A stretch of 50,085 bases of DNA, from positions 1 through 50,085 of the forward strand of contig LNDR01000407.1 in NCBI GenBank assembly GCA_001464755.1. Reading direction: 5' to 3'. This document shows, in pieces, positions 42,360 through 50,085 of the stretch. The notes under the pieces were generated by a model. That model did no database searches and was not told the origin of the DNA. It was given only the letters and a program-made list of their open reading frames with translations. This DNA comes from Rhizobiales bacterium Ga0077524. GTDB taxonomy: Bacteria; Pseudomonadota; Alphaproteobacteria; Rhizobiales; Hyphomicrobiaceae. Numbering within the stretch: position 1 is the stretch's first letter; each line of letters begins with the position of its first letter. The position numbers and the translations under genes were made by a program.

Positions 42360-43427
42360 ATGACATCGAGAGTCAGGTCCTTCGTGGCCGCTTTGATCAT
42401 TGGTTGCTCGGCTGTCGGTCTCTCGTCGGAGCCCGCTCGCGCGGGGCCCGTCATTCTCCTCGAGGCTGCCAGCGGCCGGGTCCTCTACTCCGCGGAGCAG
42501 GATCATCAATGGTTTCCCGCCTCGATCACCAAGATCATGACGGCCTATCTCACGTTCGATGCGGTCAAGTCCGGTCGCTTGAAGCTGACCGATACACTGG
42601 AGGTCAGTGAGAAGGCCCACGAGCAGGTGCCAAGCAAGATCGGCTTGCCGGTCGGCAACGCGATCCCGGTGGATGTGGCGATCCGCGCTCTGGTGGTGAA
42701 GTCGGCCAACGATGTCGCGATCATGCTGGCGGAGAAGATCGGGGGGTCGGAGGAGGGCTTCGTCCAACTCATGAACGACACTGCCCGGCGCCTCGGGATG
42801 ACGCGCACACACTTCGTCAATCCACATGGCCTGCCGGTGCCGGGCCAGATCTCGACGGCAAGGGACCTCGCGCGCCTCGCGCGCGCCGCGCTGAGGGATT
42901 TTCCCGAGCATGACGCCGTGTGGAGTCTGTCCGAGTTTCATCTCGGTGATCAGCGGCTACGCTCGCACAATGCGCTGCTGCGATCGTTCGAGGGCGCCGA
43001 TGGCATCAAGACTGGCTTCATCTGCGATTCCGGATTCAACGTCGTCGCGAGCGCCACGCGTGACGGCAAGCGGCTGATTGCGGTCGTCCTGGGCGAGCCG
43101 TCAGGCGACGACCGCAATATGCGCGCGGCGAGCCTGCTCAATCATGGTTTCGAGACCGCAGCCTGGAAGGCACGCTTCGGTGCTCCGACTATCGATACCA
43201 TGCCGATTGATCCTGCTGCCGAGGGCGTTCGCAGCGTCCGTGCGTCGGTCTTGGCATGGAATTGTAACGGCAAGACAGCCGCGCGCAAGATTGCCAAGCG
43301 AAAGCCGCGGAGCAACAAGGCCAAGAAGGTGCCTCAGGCGCGCTCTACTGCAGCGTCCGCGGATCAGGCCAAGGGAAAATCCAAGTCGAGCTCTGCCGCC
43401 AAAGCGCCCGCAACAACGAAGCAGTGA
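42360..43427 (+). CDS. D-alanyl-D-alanine carboxypeptidase (peptidase S11, DacC-like)
   Basis: This 355-residue penicillin-binding protein would trim the terminal D-Ala of peptidoglycan peptides in the periplasm. A signal peptide (SFVAALIIGCSAVGL, cleavage after Ala-Arg-Ala near residue 28) precedes the peptidase domain. The three active-site motifs are Ser55-x-x-Lys58 (PASITKIM), Ser115-Ala-Asn117 (VKSANDVA) and Lys217-Thr-Gly (GIKTGF). Instead of the amphipathic anchor and PBP5 C-terminal domain of DacA/DacC, the last 70 residues are a Lys/Ala/Ser-rich tail (ARKIAKRKPRSNKAKK and on), which may bind wall polymers or the membrane surface electrostatically. Confidence 0.93.
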   Translation: MTSRVRSFVAALIIGCSAVGLSSEPARAGPVILLEAASGRVLYSAEQDHQWFPASITKIMTAYLTFDAVKSGRLKLTDTLEVSEKAHEQVPSKIGLPVGNAIPVDVAIRALVVKSANDVAIMLAEKIGGSEEGFVQLMNDTARRLGMTRTHFVNPHGLPVPGQISTARDLARLARAALRDFPEHDAVWSLSEFHLGDQRLRSHNALLRSFEGADGIKTGFICDSGFNVVASATRDGKRLIAVVLGEPSGDDRNMRAASLLNHGFETAAWKARFGAPTIDTMPIDPAAEGVRSVRASVLAWNCNGKTAARKIAKRKPRSNKAKKVPQARSTAASADQAKGKSKSSSAAKAPATTKQ

Positions 43428-43461
43428 GCCAAGACGCATCCGTGCTCTGGCGTTCCGCCGC

Positions 43462-43752
43462 TCAGACGATCAACTCGAGCGTCTGCTCCTGGTAGCTGCA
43501 CCCCCCGTGGGGCTGGAGTTGCCGCTCGGGAAGGTCGTCCGGTCGGGCGTCCTGGCCATGCTCATGCATGCGCGGCGGCAACAGCTGCGGATTTGACCGA
43601 GGCGGCGTGACAACGAAGCCGTCCGGCACTCTGCCAGTGCTCGGCGGGGAGGGTGGGCTTTGGGCCCGTGCGCTGCCACAGTCTGCGATCGCGACGATCG
43701 CGAGTGCCACCAAGCCGACGCTATATCCCGGTAACCGCAATTGACCTCGCAT
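43462..43752 (-). CDS. small secreted Pro-rich hypothetical protein
   Basis: The 96-residue product has a basic start, a hydrophobic stretch (YSVGLVALAIVAIADCG) and a likely cleavage after Ser-Ala-Arg-Ala near residue 31. The mature part is Pro/Gln/His-rich (SPPSPPSTGRVPDG, LLPPRMHEHG) with a single Cys. The ATG at 43752 has GGAG about 11 bases upstream. It is convergent with the carboxypeptidase gene (34 bases between stops). There is no recognised family; the coding call rests on the signal peptide and ribosome site. Confidence 0.5.
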   Translation of the reverse strand: MRGQLRLPGYSVGLVALAIVAIADCGSARAQSPPSPPSTGRVPDGFVVTPPRSNPQLLPPRMHEHGQDARPDDLPERQLQPHGGCSYQEQTLELIV

Positions 43753-44083
43753 CTGCGTCGTCTCCGCGCCATAGGCCGAGAACTCGGGTCGTCCCGTTGC
43801 CAGAGCAACAAGGACTCGGAGCACGTACCGACTGTATCCGAATGTCGGCCCCGCGTCCCGCTTGCGCACCATTGTGTGCACCGCTCATTGGGAGAACGGT
43901 GATCGGTATCGGGCGGACAGTTTCGGCACATGGCACCGCGCGCCGTTCCGCCATGGCACGCTTTACCGTCGTGAGGGGTACTGTTTTGGAGGAGTTGGCG
44001 CTGCCGACGCCTGCTTCGGCGTGTGGCGTCGATCTTGCTATTTGCCAACCCGAGCCCTGAAGCAACGCATCCAAGGTCAGCCC
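43753..44083. other. intergenic region between divergent small genes
   Basis: These 331 bases separate the Pro-rich secreted protein from the 74-residue conserved protein. Open frames cross it on both strands but none resembles a protein family. I see no clear promoter, palindrome or RNA gene. Confidence 0.4.
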
Positions 44084-44308
44084 ATGCAGCAACGTTGGCA
44101 CCCCAATGAGGACGTCACGCCCACGCCCCGCGAGGTCGGCGAGATGGCGTCTGTGCTCGAGGGCCGTCACGGGCATTTTGCGGTCGGCGTCGCCGAGTTC
44201 TTCTCGACGCAACACGCGCTTGGCGGTGACGCGGGCAGATCCTGGGCCTGGGCCGGCGTGGCCGAGATCATCCGACAGCGGGAAATCAAGAGGTGCAAGG
44301 AGCGTTAA
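44084..44308 (+). CDS. small conserved hypothetical protein (74 aa)
   Basis: The product has an alpha-helical look with conserved-seeming blocks MASVLEGRHGHFAVGVAEFF and DAGRSWAWAGVAEIIRQRE. Small proteins with this pattern (long helix, 'SWAWAGVAE') recur in Hyphomicrobiales, to my recollection without known function. The ATG at 44084 has AAGG eight bases upstream; the frame is open back to 43862 but the extra residues are Arg/Cys/His-rich and not protein-like. It stands alone before the flippase gene. Confidence 0.65.
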   Translation: MQQRWHPNEDVTPTPREVGEMASVLEGRHGHFAVGVAEFFSTQHALGGDAGRSWAWAGVAEIIRQREIKRCKER

Positions 44309-44437
44309 CCGAGCCTCGTTAGACTATCGGGTGCCGATGGCTCGCCGCGATGTGGGATGGCGGGTGCGAGTTGCCCGACCGGGTCGACGACAGAGGCGGG
44401 CTCTGCCGGCTATTGGTTGCTTCGAGAGTCCGATCTG

Positions 44438-45835
44438 ATGCTCACCTGCGACAAGGGGACAGCCGTTGCGGACGCCGCCAGTGGCGTGTCGCTGGTGGCT
44501 CGCCTCGGCGGCTTCACGGCCGGTCTCATTCGTGGCGAGAGCGACAATCATTCCGCTCAGCGCGGCGCGCTGGTGGCGTTCCTGGTGCGCGTGACGAGCG
44601 CAGGCATCCTCTACCTGTCGCAGGTCGTTCTGGCCCGCTGGATGGGTAGCTTCGAGTACGGCATCTACGTCTTCGTCTGGACCTGGGTTCTGGTGCTCGG
44701 TGGCATCTCCAACCTTGGTCTTCCTACACTGATGATCCGGCTGGTGCCGGAGTATCGCGAGCGGGGCGAGCACGCGCGGCTTCGCGGGCTCCTGCGTCTT
44801 GGTCGCATTGTGCCGGTCGCGATGGCGACCGTTGTCGCAGGCCTGGGCCTACTCGGGCTCGGCCTTTGGGGCGAGAGCCTATCCAACCACTACGTGCTTC
44901 CCGCCATCATCGCCTTGGCGTGCGTACCGATGATCGCTCTGACCGACGTTCAGGATGGGATCGGGCGCGGTCGCGGGTGGCTTGTCGAGGCGCTTCTGCC
45001 TCCCTACGTGCTGAGGCCGCTGCTGGTGCTCTCGGCCATGGTTGCGGCTCACGAACTGGGCTGGCCGATGTCTGCAGTGACGGCGGCTGCTGCGGCCGTT
45101 GCGGGAACCTGGGCCGCAGCCATCATTCAGACGGGGCTCGTCGGCCGACGACTGCGCGCCGAAGTCGAAGCTGGTCCGTCGAACGGCGACATTAGGGGCT
45201 GGCTCGCCACCTCGCTACCATTGCTGGCCATCACCTTCTCGGAAATCCTGCTGCAGACGACGGACGTTCTGGTCGTCTCACAGATAATGGGTCCGGGCGA
45301 TGTCGCCATCTACTTCGCGGCGGCAAAGACGATGAGCCTCGTGATGTTCATCCACTATGCCGTCGGGAGTGCGATGGCCAATCGCTTCGCGGCCTTGAAC
45401 GCGCGCGGCGATCGAGAAGGACTGGTCGCTGCGATCCGCCAGGCCGTCAACTGGACGTTCTGGCCGTCCCTGGCGGGCGCGACGTTCATCCTACTGGTCG
45501 GCAAACCGTTGCTGTGGCTTTTCGGCCCGCAGTTCGCAGATGGCTACCCGGTCATGCTCGTGCTTGTTCTGGGCTTCCTCGGCCGGGCTGCCGCGGGCCC
45601 CTCGGAGCTGTTGCTCAACATGCTGGGGCAACAGCGTGCGACGGCATGCGTCGCGGTCTGCGTCGCGCTGCTGAACATCGTCCTCAACGTCTTGCTGGTA
45701 CCGCGACTGGGCTTGCAGGGGGCTGCCATGGCCACGGCAACTTCGCTTGCCGTGGGAGCCGCTCTCAACGTTGCGGTTGCCCGCATGCGCCTCGGCCTGG
45801 GTATTGCGATCTGGAACCATCTGCGCCGGGTATGA
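44438..45835 (+). CDS. polysaccharide flippase (Wzx/MATE-type lipopolysaccharide biosynthesis protein)
   Basis: The 465-residue protein has about 14 hydrophobic segments with the Wzx/PST pattern: an early TSAGILYLSQVVLARWMG helix pair, ISNLGLPTLMIRLVPEYRE, central ITFSEILLQTTDVLVVSQIMG, FIHYAVGSAMANRFAALNARG and a late NIVLNVLLVPRLGLQGAAMA. Such proteins flip undecaprenyl-linked glycan units across the inner membrane. No other glycan genes adjoin it, but the TPR-GT2-GT4 and GT4 genes elsewhere in the window could feed it. I start at ATG 44438, whose ribosome site is weak; the frame opens at 44357 with non-family sequence. Confidence 0.87.
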   Translation: MLTCDKGTAVADAASGVSLVARLGGFTAGLIRGESDNHSAQRGALVAFLVRVTSAGILYLSQVVLARWMGSFEYGIYVFVWTWVLVLGGISNLGLPTLMIRLVPEYRERGEHARLRGLLRLGRIVPVAMATVVAGLGLLGLGLWGESLSNHYVLPAIIALACVPMIALTDVQDGIGRGRGWLVEALLPPYVLRPLLVLSAMVAAHELGWPMSAVTAAAAAVAGTWAAAIIQTGLVGRRLRAEVEAGPSNGDIRGWLATSLPLLAITFSEILLQTTDVLVVSQIMGPGDVAIYFAAAKTMSLVMFIHYAVGSAMANRFAALNARGDREGLVAAIRQAVNWTFWPSLAGATFILLVGKPLLWLFGPQFADGYPVMLVLVLGFLGRAAAGPSELLLNMLGQQRATACVAVCVALLNIVLNVLLVPRLGLQGAAMATATSLAVGAALNVAVARMRLGLGIAIWNHLRRV

Positions 45836-45886
45836 CGCTTCGGCTGCGATGGCGTCCGGCCGCGAACCGGCTTAGTTTGACAGCCC

Positions 45887-47206
45887 ATGACCAGTTTGTT
45901 CGAAGCCGCAGGCATGACCGAAGGCGTCCGCCGGCCGCTTGCCGATCGCTTGCGCCCAGCCCGCCTCGCCGACGTCGTAGGCCAGGATCATCTCGTCGGT
46001 CAGGACGGCACGCTCACCCGCCTGCTGGCCTCCGGCCGCATGCCGAGCCTTGTTCTCTGGGGGCCTCCCGGCACAGGCAAGACCACGATTGCCCGTTTGC
46101 TCGCCGCGGAGGTCGGTCTCGAGCTCGAGCAGCTATCCGCGATTTTTTCCGGCGTGCAGGACCTGAAGAAGGCCTTCGACCGTGCCCGAGCCCGCCGCGA
46201 GATCGGCAAGGGGACGCTGCTTTTCATCGATGAGATCCACCGTTTCAACCGCGCCCAGCAGGACAGCTTCCTGCCGGTCATGGAGGACGGCACCATCACG
46301 CTCGTCGGGGCGACCACGGAGAACCCATCGTTCGAGTTGAACGCCGCTCTTCTCTCGCGCGCCGTCGTGCTCGTGCTGCATCGCCACGACCGGGCAGCGC
46401 TGGACAAGATGATCGCGCGCGCCGAGGCAGCCGAGGGCCGGCCGCTGCCGCTCGATGCCGATGCGCGTGAGGCCCTGGCTGCGATGGCCGATGGTGACGG
46501 CCGGACGGCTCTGAACCTCGTCGAGGAGGTGTTTGCCGCCGTTGGTGTGGGCGCCAAGTCCCTCGACCGGCAACGCCTGAGCGAACTCGTGCAGCGGCGC
46601 GCGCCGCTCTATGACAAGGGTCGCGATGGTCACTACAACCTGATCTCGGCGCTGCACAAGGCGGTGCGCGGCTCCGATCCCGATGCGGCGCTTTACTGGC
46701 TGGCTCGTATGCTCGACGGCGGCGAGGACCGGCTGTTCCTGGCGCGGCGCCTCGTGCGCATGGCCATCGAGGATATCGGTCTCGCCGATCCGCAGGCGCT
46801 CCAGCAGGCGCTGGCAGCCAAGGACACTTATGATTTCCTGGGGAGCCCGGAGGGTGAGCTGGCACTGGCACAGGCGACCATCTACCTGGCTACCGCGCCC
46901 AAATCGAATGCCGCCTACGTGGCCTACAAGGCCGCCATGCAGGCCGCCAAGCAGCACGGCAGCCTAAGTCCGCCCAAGCACATTCTCAACGCGCCAACCA
47001 AGTTGATGGCGAACGAGGGCTATGGCGCCGGATACGCCTATGATCACGACACGGCCGACGGTTTCTCCGGCCAGAGCTACCTCCCCGACGAGATTGGCGA
47101 GCGATTGGTCTTCTACGATCCGCCGGAGCGCGGCTTCGAGCGCGAGATCAGGAAGCGGCTTGCCTACTGGGAAGGCTTGCGCCAGCGCCTCTCCGGGAAA
47201 AATTAA
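45887..47206 (+). CDS. rarA: replication-associated recombination protein A (RarA/MgsA AAA+ ATPase)
   Basis: This 439-residue AAA+ ATPase of the clamp-loader clade acts at stalled replication forks. Walker A is GPPGTGKTTIAR near residue 58, Walker B LFIDEIHRFNRAQQDSF near 110, and sensor 1 is in VGATTENPSFELN. The family's opening RPLADRLRPARLADVVGQDHL and C-terminal block (IEDIGLADPQAL, YLATAPKSNAAYVAY) are intact. Length is typical. It begins 51 bases after the flippase and is probably an independent housekeeping gene. Confidence 0.97.
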   Translation: MTSLFEAAGMTEGVRRPLADRLRPARLADVVGQDHLVGQDGTLTRLLASGRMPSLVLWGPPGTGKTTIARLLAAEVGLELEQLSAIFSGVQDLKKAFDRARARREIGKGTLLFIDEIHRFNRAQQDSFLPVMEDGTITLVGATTENPSFELNAALLSRAVVLVLHRHDRAALDKMIARAEAAEGRPLPLDADAREALAAMADGDGRTALNLVEEVFAAVGVGAKSLDRQRLSELVQRRAPLYDKGRDGHYNLISALHKAVRGSDPDAALYWLARMLDGGEDRLFLARRLVRMAIEDIGLADPQALQQALAAKDTYDFLGSPEGELALAQATIYLATAPKSNAAYVAYKAAMQAAKQHGSLSPPKHILNAPTKLMANEGYGAGYAYDHDTADGFSGQSYLPDEIGERLVFYDPPERGFEREIRKRLAYWEGLRQRLSGKN

Positions 47207-47328
47207 CCGGAAATCCTCGCATGTGCTGGCCAACACAGTCTTGGCGCCCGGTTTGCATCAAAGTCAATCCATCGGCGGCGGCAAGCGCTGACCCCCGAGA
47301 CCACTCTGGACCCTGATGGAGACTACCG

Positions 47329-47595
47329 ATGCTCAGCAAGATTTCGACCCTCGCCGTCACCGGCCTTCTCGGCGCCGCCACACTGCTCGGCGGCATCAGC
47401 CTCGGCGGCAACGATGCCGAGGCCAGCTATAAGCGCAGCTACGGTCACAAGCATTACGGCTACAAGCACCACGGCTATGGCCACAAGCGCCACTACGGCC
47501 ACAAGCGCCACTACGGCTACCGCTACGCCAAGCCTTCGCACTACGGCTGCAAGGTGTGGAGCCACGGCTACAACAAGAAGTGCATCGCCTGGTGA
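47329..47595 (+). CDS. secreted His/Tyr/Gly/Lys-rich small protein
   Basis: The 88-residue precursor has a signal peptide (STLAVTGLLGAATLLGGISL, cleavage after Ala-Glu-Ala at residue 32). The mature peptide of 56 residues is built from imperfect HK(R)HYGY-type units, with about ten His and eleven Tyr, and ends with two Cys in YGCKVWSHGYNKKCIAW. Two adjacent units are encoded by an exact 18-base tandem repeat. The ATG has GGAG nine bases upstream. The His content suggests metal binding (Cu, Zn, Ni) and the Tyr/Gly content suggests adhesive or structural roles; neither is shown. It stands alone between rarA and the Crp-type regulator. Confidence 0.8.
   Translation: MLSKISTLAVTGLLGAATLLGGISLGGNDAEASYKRSYGHKHYGYKHHGYGHKRHYGHKRHYGYRYAKPSHYGCKVWSHGYNKKCIAW
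47479..47514 (+). repeat. exact 18-base tandem duplication
   Basis: GGCCACAAGCGCCACTAC occurs twice in direct succession (47479-47496 and 47497-47514) and encodes two identical Gly-His-Lys-Arg-His-Tyr units of the secreted peptide. Identity at every third base suggests a recent slippage duplication. Confidence 0.9.
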
Positions 47596-47766
47596 TGAGC
47601 TAGTGTGGCGACGCGCCTCGTCTAATTGCCTGCCCCGGCCGCCCATGGCGCGCCGGGGTTTCTCGTTGGGCCTGTTGTTGTGCCGCTCGCGCGCTATGCT
47701 GGACAGAGTGGCGATGGCTCGGAAGATGGGCCGAACCGCCCCAAGTTGAGCGGCTGGGGAACAGGC

Positions 47767-48468
47767 ATGGCAGGTCAGGACGCGTTGAGCCGCAGCGTTT
47801 TGAAGTCGAAGAGCGTACTCGGTGGCTTGCCAGACGAGGCAATCGAGACGCTCGTTGCGCGTGCCCGCCATGTTCGCTTCGCCAAAGGCGAGGTGCTCTA
47901 CCGGCGTGGCGACGAGGGCGACAGCATGATGGTCATCCTGACCGGTCGCGTGAAGATCTCCAACGTCACCGACGATGCGCGGGAGGTCGTGCTCAATTTT
48001 CTCGGCCCTGGCGATCTGAACGGTGAGATCGCCGTGCTCGACGGCAAGGGCCGCTCCGCTGATGCGACGGCGCTCGAGCCGACCGAGGCCGCTTTGATCT
48101 ATCGGCGCGATCTTCTCGCCGTTCTCGAGCGCTTTCCCGCAGCCTTGCTGGGCATCATCGGCGAACTCGCCGGCAAGCTGCGCATGGCATCGGCCATGGT
48201 CGAGCATGGCCTTTTGCAGATGTCCGCCAAAGCCGCGCATGGTCTTTTGCGTCTTGCCGAGCTGCACGGTCGCAAGGACGCCGACGGCACCCATCTGGAT
48301 ATCAGGCTGTCGCAGAAGGATCTCGGCAGCTACCTGGGGTTGTCGCGTGAGAACACCAGCCGCGAGCTCGGCCGCTTGCGCGAAGCTGGCCTCATCCGGA
48401 CGGAGGGCGGCGAAATCGTCATCACGGATCGGGAAGGCCTCGAGGAATGGGCTTGGGCTGCAGGTTGA
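47767..48468 (+). CDS. Crp/Fnr family transcriptional regulator (no Fe-S cysteines)
   Basis: This 233-residue regulator has an N-terminal cyclic-nucleotide-binding beta-roll (about 15-130), with a phosphate-binding cassette NGEIAVLDGKGRSADATA that keeps the Gly-Glu and Arg-Ser residues of cAMP-binding CRP. A dimerisation helix and a winged helix-turn-helix (SQKDLGSYLGLSRENTSREL, about 180-205) follow. There is no cysteine in the whole protein, which rules out an FNR-type oxygen-sensing cluster. The ATG at 47767 has GGGGA upstream. It is convergent with an MFS gene, with three bases between stops. Targets are unknown. Confidence 0.92.
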   Translation: MAGQDALSRSVLKSKSVLGGLPDEAIETLVARARHVRFAKGEVLYRRGDEGDSMMVILTGRVKISNVTDDAREVVLNFLGPGDLNGEIAVLDGKGRSADATALEPTEAALIYRRDLLAVLERFPAALLGIIGELAGKLRMASAMVEHGLLQMSAKAAHGLLRLAELHGRKDADGTHLDIRLSQKDLGSYLGLSRENTSRELGRLREAGLIRTEGGEIVITDREGLEEWAWAAG

Positions 48469-48471
48469 GGG

Positions 48472-49707
48472 CTAAGCGTTGGCATGCCGTGTCGGCGGTC
48501 GTGGTGCCTTGATCAAAAGCGCCGCGATCGCCGCGAGCCCGCCGAGGGTGGCGAAGACGGCAAGCGAGGAAGCATAGTTCCCGGTCAAGTCCCTCAGCAC
48601 GCCCGACAGGAGTGGACCCGAGGCTTGGGCGGTCACCTGGATTGCGAGCGCGACGCCGCGAATCGCCCCGAAGCTGCGGCGACCGAAATAGTCGGCCCAT
48701 GCGACTGGCAGCGCGGTGTGGATGCCGCCCATCGCCACTCCGAACATAGCGGCCGCGGCGAGCGCCTCGAACGGACTCGCGACGCGCGCAATCAACAGCG
48801 ATGCCGCGCACAATGCTACGCCCGAGAAGGCGAGGCTAGCCCTCACGCCAATGCGCCGTAGGAGGAGGCCGAACACGAGGCCAACCAGACCGGAAGTCGC
48901 CGAGAAGGTCGTGACGCTCGACACCGCGACCGACGCGCCGATGCCGCTCTCCATGAGATGCGCGGCCTGATGCAGGCTCATGCCGGCCTGCACCGGGTAG
49001 ACCAGCAGAGTGTAGAGCGACAGCAGCCAGAAGGCCGGCGTTGCAAGCGCCTCGGCCCGCGTGAACGTCGGCTCCTCGACAGCTGGACCAGCCGCACCGG
49101 TATTGCCCTTCCCGGCGGGTGATGGTGGCGAGCCGCCATCCGGCAGAAGGCCCAGATCCTCAGGCCGGCGCACCATGAGTGCCCAAGTCGGCAGGAAGCC
49201 CACGGCCAGCACGGTCACGCCGATCGCGATCCATCCGGAGCGCCATCCGCCGTGCACCATGGCCCAATAACCGATGAGAGGCATGACCGTCAGCCCGGCC
49301 ATCTGGGCGAGGGTGGCGATGGATGTCGCGAGCGGCCGGCGTGCCACGAACCAGTTGACGACGGCGCCATGCGTTCCGAGGTCGAACGGCCCGGCGAAGT
49401 TCATACGTGCGATGCAGAACAGCAGATAGAACCCGAGCAGCGTCTCCACGCCGGACAGCATCAGGATCGTCACGCCCGTCGTCAGCACGGCCACGAGCAG
49501 GATCGTGCGTGGCCCCTTCCGGTCGAGAAATGTGCCGACCATGGGTGAGGTCAGTGCCGCCAGCACTCCGCCGACCGAGACGGCGCCGGAGAACGCTGTC
49601 CGCGACCAGCCGAACTCCTCGGTCATGGGGGTGACGAAGATCGAGAGCGTTGCCACCGCTGGCCCGACGCGTGCTACCGCCGCACAGCACACGCACGCGA
49701 GGACCAC
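48472..49707 (-). CDS. MFS transporter (OFA/monocarboxylate-carrier-like)
   Basis: The 411-residue carrier has about 12 membrane segments and features of the oxalate/formate (OFA) and monocarboxylate porter group: SIFVTPMTEEFGWSRTAFS after helix 1, the motif-A-like GTFLDRKGPRTILL, and a long central hydrophilic loop (RRPEDLGLLPDGG). It probably moves a small organic acid. The start is uncertain: GTG 49707 gives a helix-1 right at the N-terminus without a ribosome site, and the frame stays open about 20 codons upstream without an ATG. It is convergent with the Crp-type gene and divergent from the luciferase-like gene. Confidence 0.85.
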   Translation of the reverse strand: MVLACVCCAAVARVGPAVATLSIFVTPMTEEFGWSRTAFSGAVSVGGVLAALTSPMVGTFLDRKGPRTILLVAVLTTGVTILMLSGVETLLGFYLLFCIARMNFAGPFDLGTHGAVVNWFVARRPLATSIATLAQMAGLTVMPLIGYWAMVHGGWRSGWIAIGVTVLAVGFLPTWALMVRRPEDLGLLPDGGSPPSPAGKGNTGAAGPAVEEPTFTRAEALATPAFWLLSLYTLLVYPVQAGMSLHQAAHLMESGIGASVAVSSVTTFSATSGLVGLVFGLLLRRIGVRASLAFSGVALCAASLLIARVASPFEALAAAAMFGVAMGGIHTALPVAWADYFGRRSFGAIRGVALAIQVTAQASGPLLSGVLRDLTGNYASSLAVFATLGGLAAIAALLIKAPRPPTRHANA

Positions 49708-49940
49708 CCAGCCGTCCGCTGAGCGAGGCTGGCGACAAGCGACAATTGCGTCATACGGTGGTGCTGTAGGTCACGGGGGAAAGCCTAGGCTGTGCGGCGG
49801 TGTCGCGCGCGCCGACGATGTTGGACGAGCCGCCCGGGACCAGCAAGCGTTTGTCCCCTGCGCGCGCACCTTCCCTTGGTAGCGGCGCCGACTGGTGCAA
49901 CAATCGATCAACTAGACACGAGGAGCGCCAGGGGCTGGCC

Positions 49941-50085
49941 ATGAAATTCGCGCTGCACTTCTCCAACTCGAACTTTCCCGATGGCGCCGGTGCCAAGCGC
50001 CTGGCAACTGCTGCCGAGGCTGCCGGGTTCGAGAGCCTGGTGGTCATCGAGCACGTTGTCTGGCCGACCCACTACACCTCCCGCT
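49941..50085 (+). CDS. luciferase-like (LLM class) oxidoreductase, N-terminal fragment at window edge
   Basis: Only the first 48 residues are in the window. The first strand and helix (MKFALHFSNSNFPDGAGAKR, then AAEAAGFESLVVIEHVVWP) have the layout of LLM-class F420- or FMN-dependent TIM-barrel enzymes, with the 'AAEAAGFESLVVIEH' helix-strand and the acidic-His end of strand 2. It runs off the right end, so the subclass cannot be set. AGGAGCG lies about 15 bases before the ATG. Confidence 0.8.
   Translation, partial: MKFALHFSNSNFPDGAGAKRLATAAEAAGFESLVVIEHVVWPTHYTSR

Overview
The window is GC-rich double-stranded chromosomal DNA with the gene content of an alphaproteobacterium, most likely of the Hyphomicrobiales (Rhizobiales). 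This rests on an odhA-odhB-lpd cluster, an ATP12-type F1 assembly chaperone, a DUF6455 protein, a plcP-btaA-btaB betaine-lipid cassette, a GT4 plus amylo-alpha-1,6-glucosidase pair behind a candidate EcfG-type (general stress) promoter, and dense packing with many 4-base ATGA overlaps. No rRNA operon, CRISPR array, integrase, transposase or phage gene is visible. One tRNA (Thr, anticodon TGT) is present. Species cannot be named from the sequence alone.

Layout. 1-5 kb: an RND efflux pump (permease plus adaptor, minus strand) and a small conserved protein. 5.3-8.7 kb: a TPR + GT2 + GT4 surface-glycan glycosyltransferase, split by an apparent one-base frameshift, followed by a convergent DUF6455 gene. 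9.3-16.9 kb: an MFS exporter, then the 2-oxoglutarate dehydrogenase genes odhA, odhB and lpd, with a small nucleotidyltransferase-fold gene wedged between odhB and lpd. 16.9-20.9 kb: tRNA-Thr, a GT4 glycosyltransferase lacking its N-terminal glycine-rich loop, two tandem palindromes and a glycogen-debranching-type glucosidase. 20.9-25.5 kb: a LysR regulator divergent from a methyltransferase, RNase HII, a small GNAT protein, isovaleryl-CoA dehydrogenase and an ICMT-like membrane methyltransferase. 25.5-33.8 kb: a secreted coiled-coil protein, crcB, an RluA pseudouridine synthase, a PhoB-like stand-alone receiver, plcP, btaA, btaB, a HAD phosphatase and ATP12. 34.0-42.2 kb: a flavin monooxygenase with an NTF2-like N-terminus, then hyuA, hyuB and a dimethylglycine/sarcosine-dehydrogenase-like gene in one overlapping operon. 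42.3-50.1 kb: a D,D-carboxypeptidase, small secreted or unknown proteins, a Wzx-type flippase, rarA, a His/Tyr/Gly-rich secreted peptide, a Crp-type regulator, an MFS carrier and the start of a luciferase-like oxidoreductase that runs off the right edge.

How the genes work together. The most coherent system is 28.6-32.3 kb. PlcP would remove phosphate head groups from membrane phospholipids to give diacylglycerol. BtaA would add a homoserine head group and BtaB would trimethylate it to the phosphorus-free betaine lipid DGTS. A receiver domain resembling PhoB but without an output domain lies just upstream, and a weak Pho-box-like sequence precedes plcP. This cassette sits between crcB/rluA and HAD/ATP12. 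The second coherent unit is hyuA-hyuB-DMGDH-like, which fits ATP-dependent opening of an N-methylated hydantoin-like ring followed by oxidative N-demethylation onto folate. Creatinine or N-methylhydantoin breakdown is one possible reading, but the intervening amidase is not in the window. Several genes carry lesions or unusual variants worth checking against raw reads: the frameshift in the TPR-glycosyltransferase, a missing DXD motif in its GT2 domain, and the missing glycine-rich loop of the other GT4.
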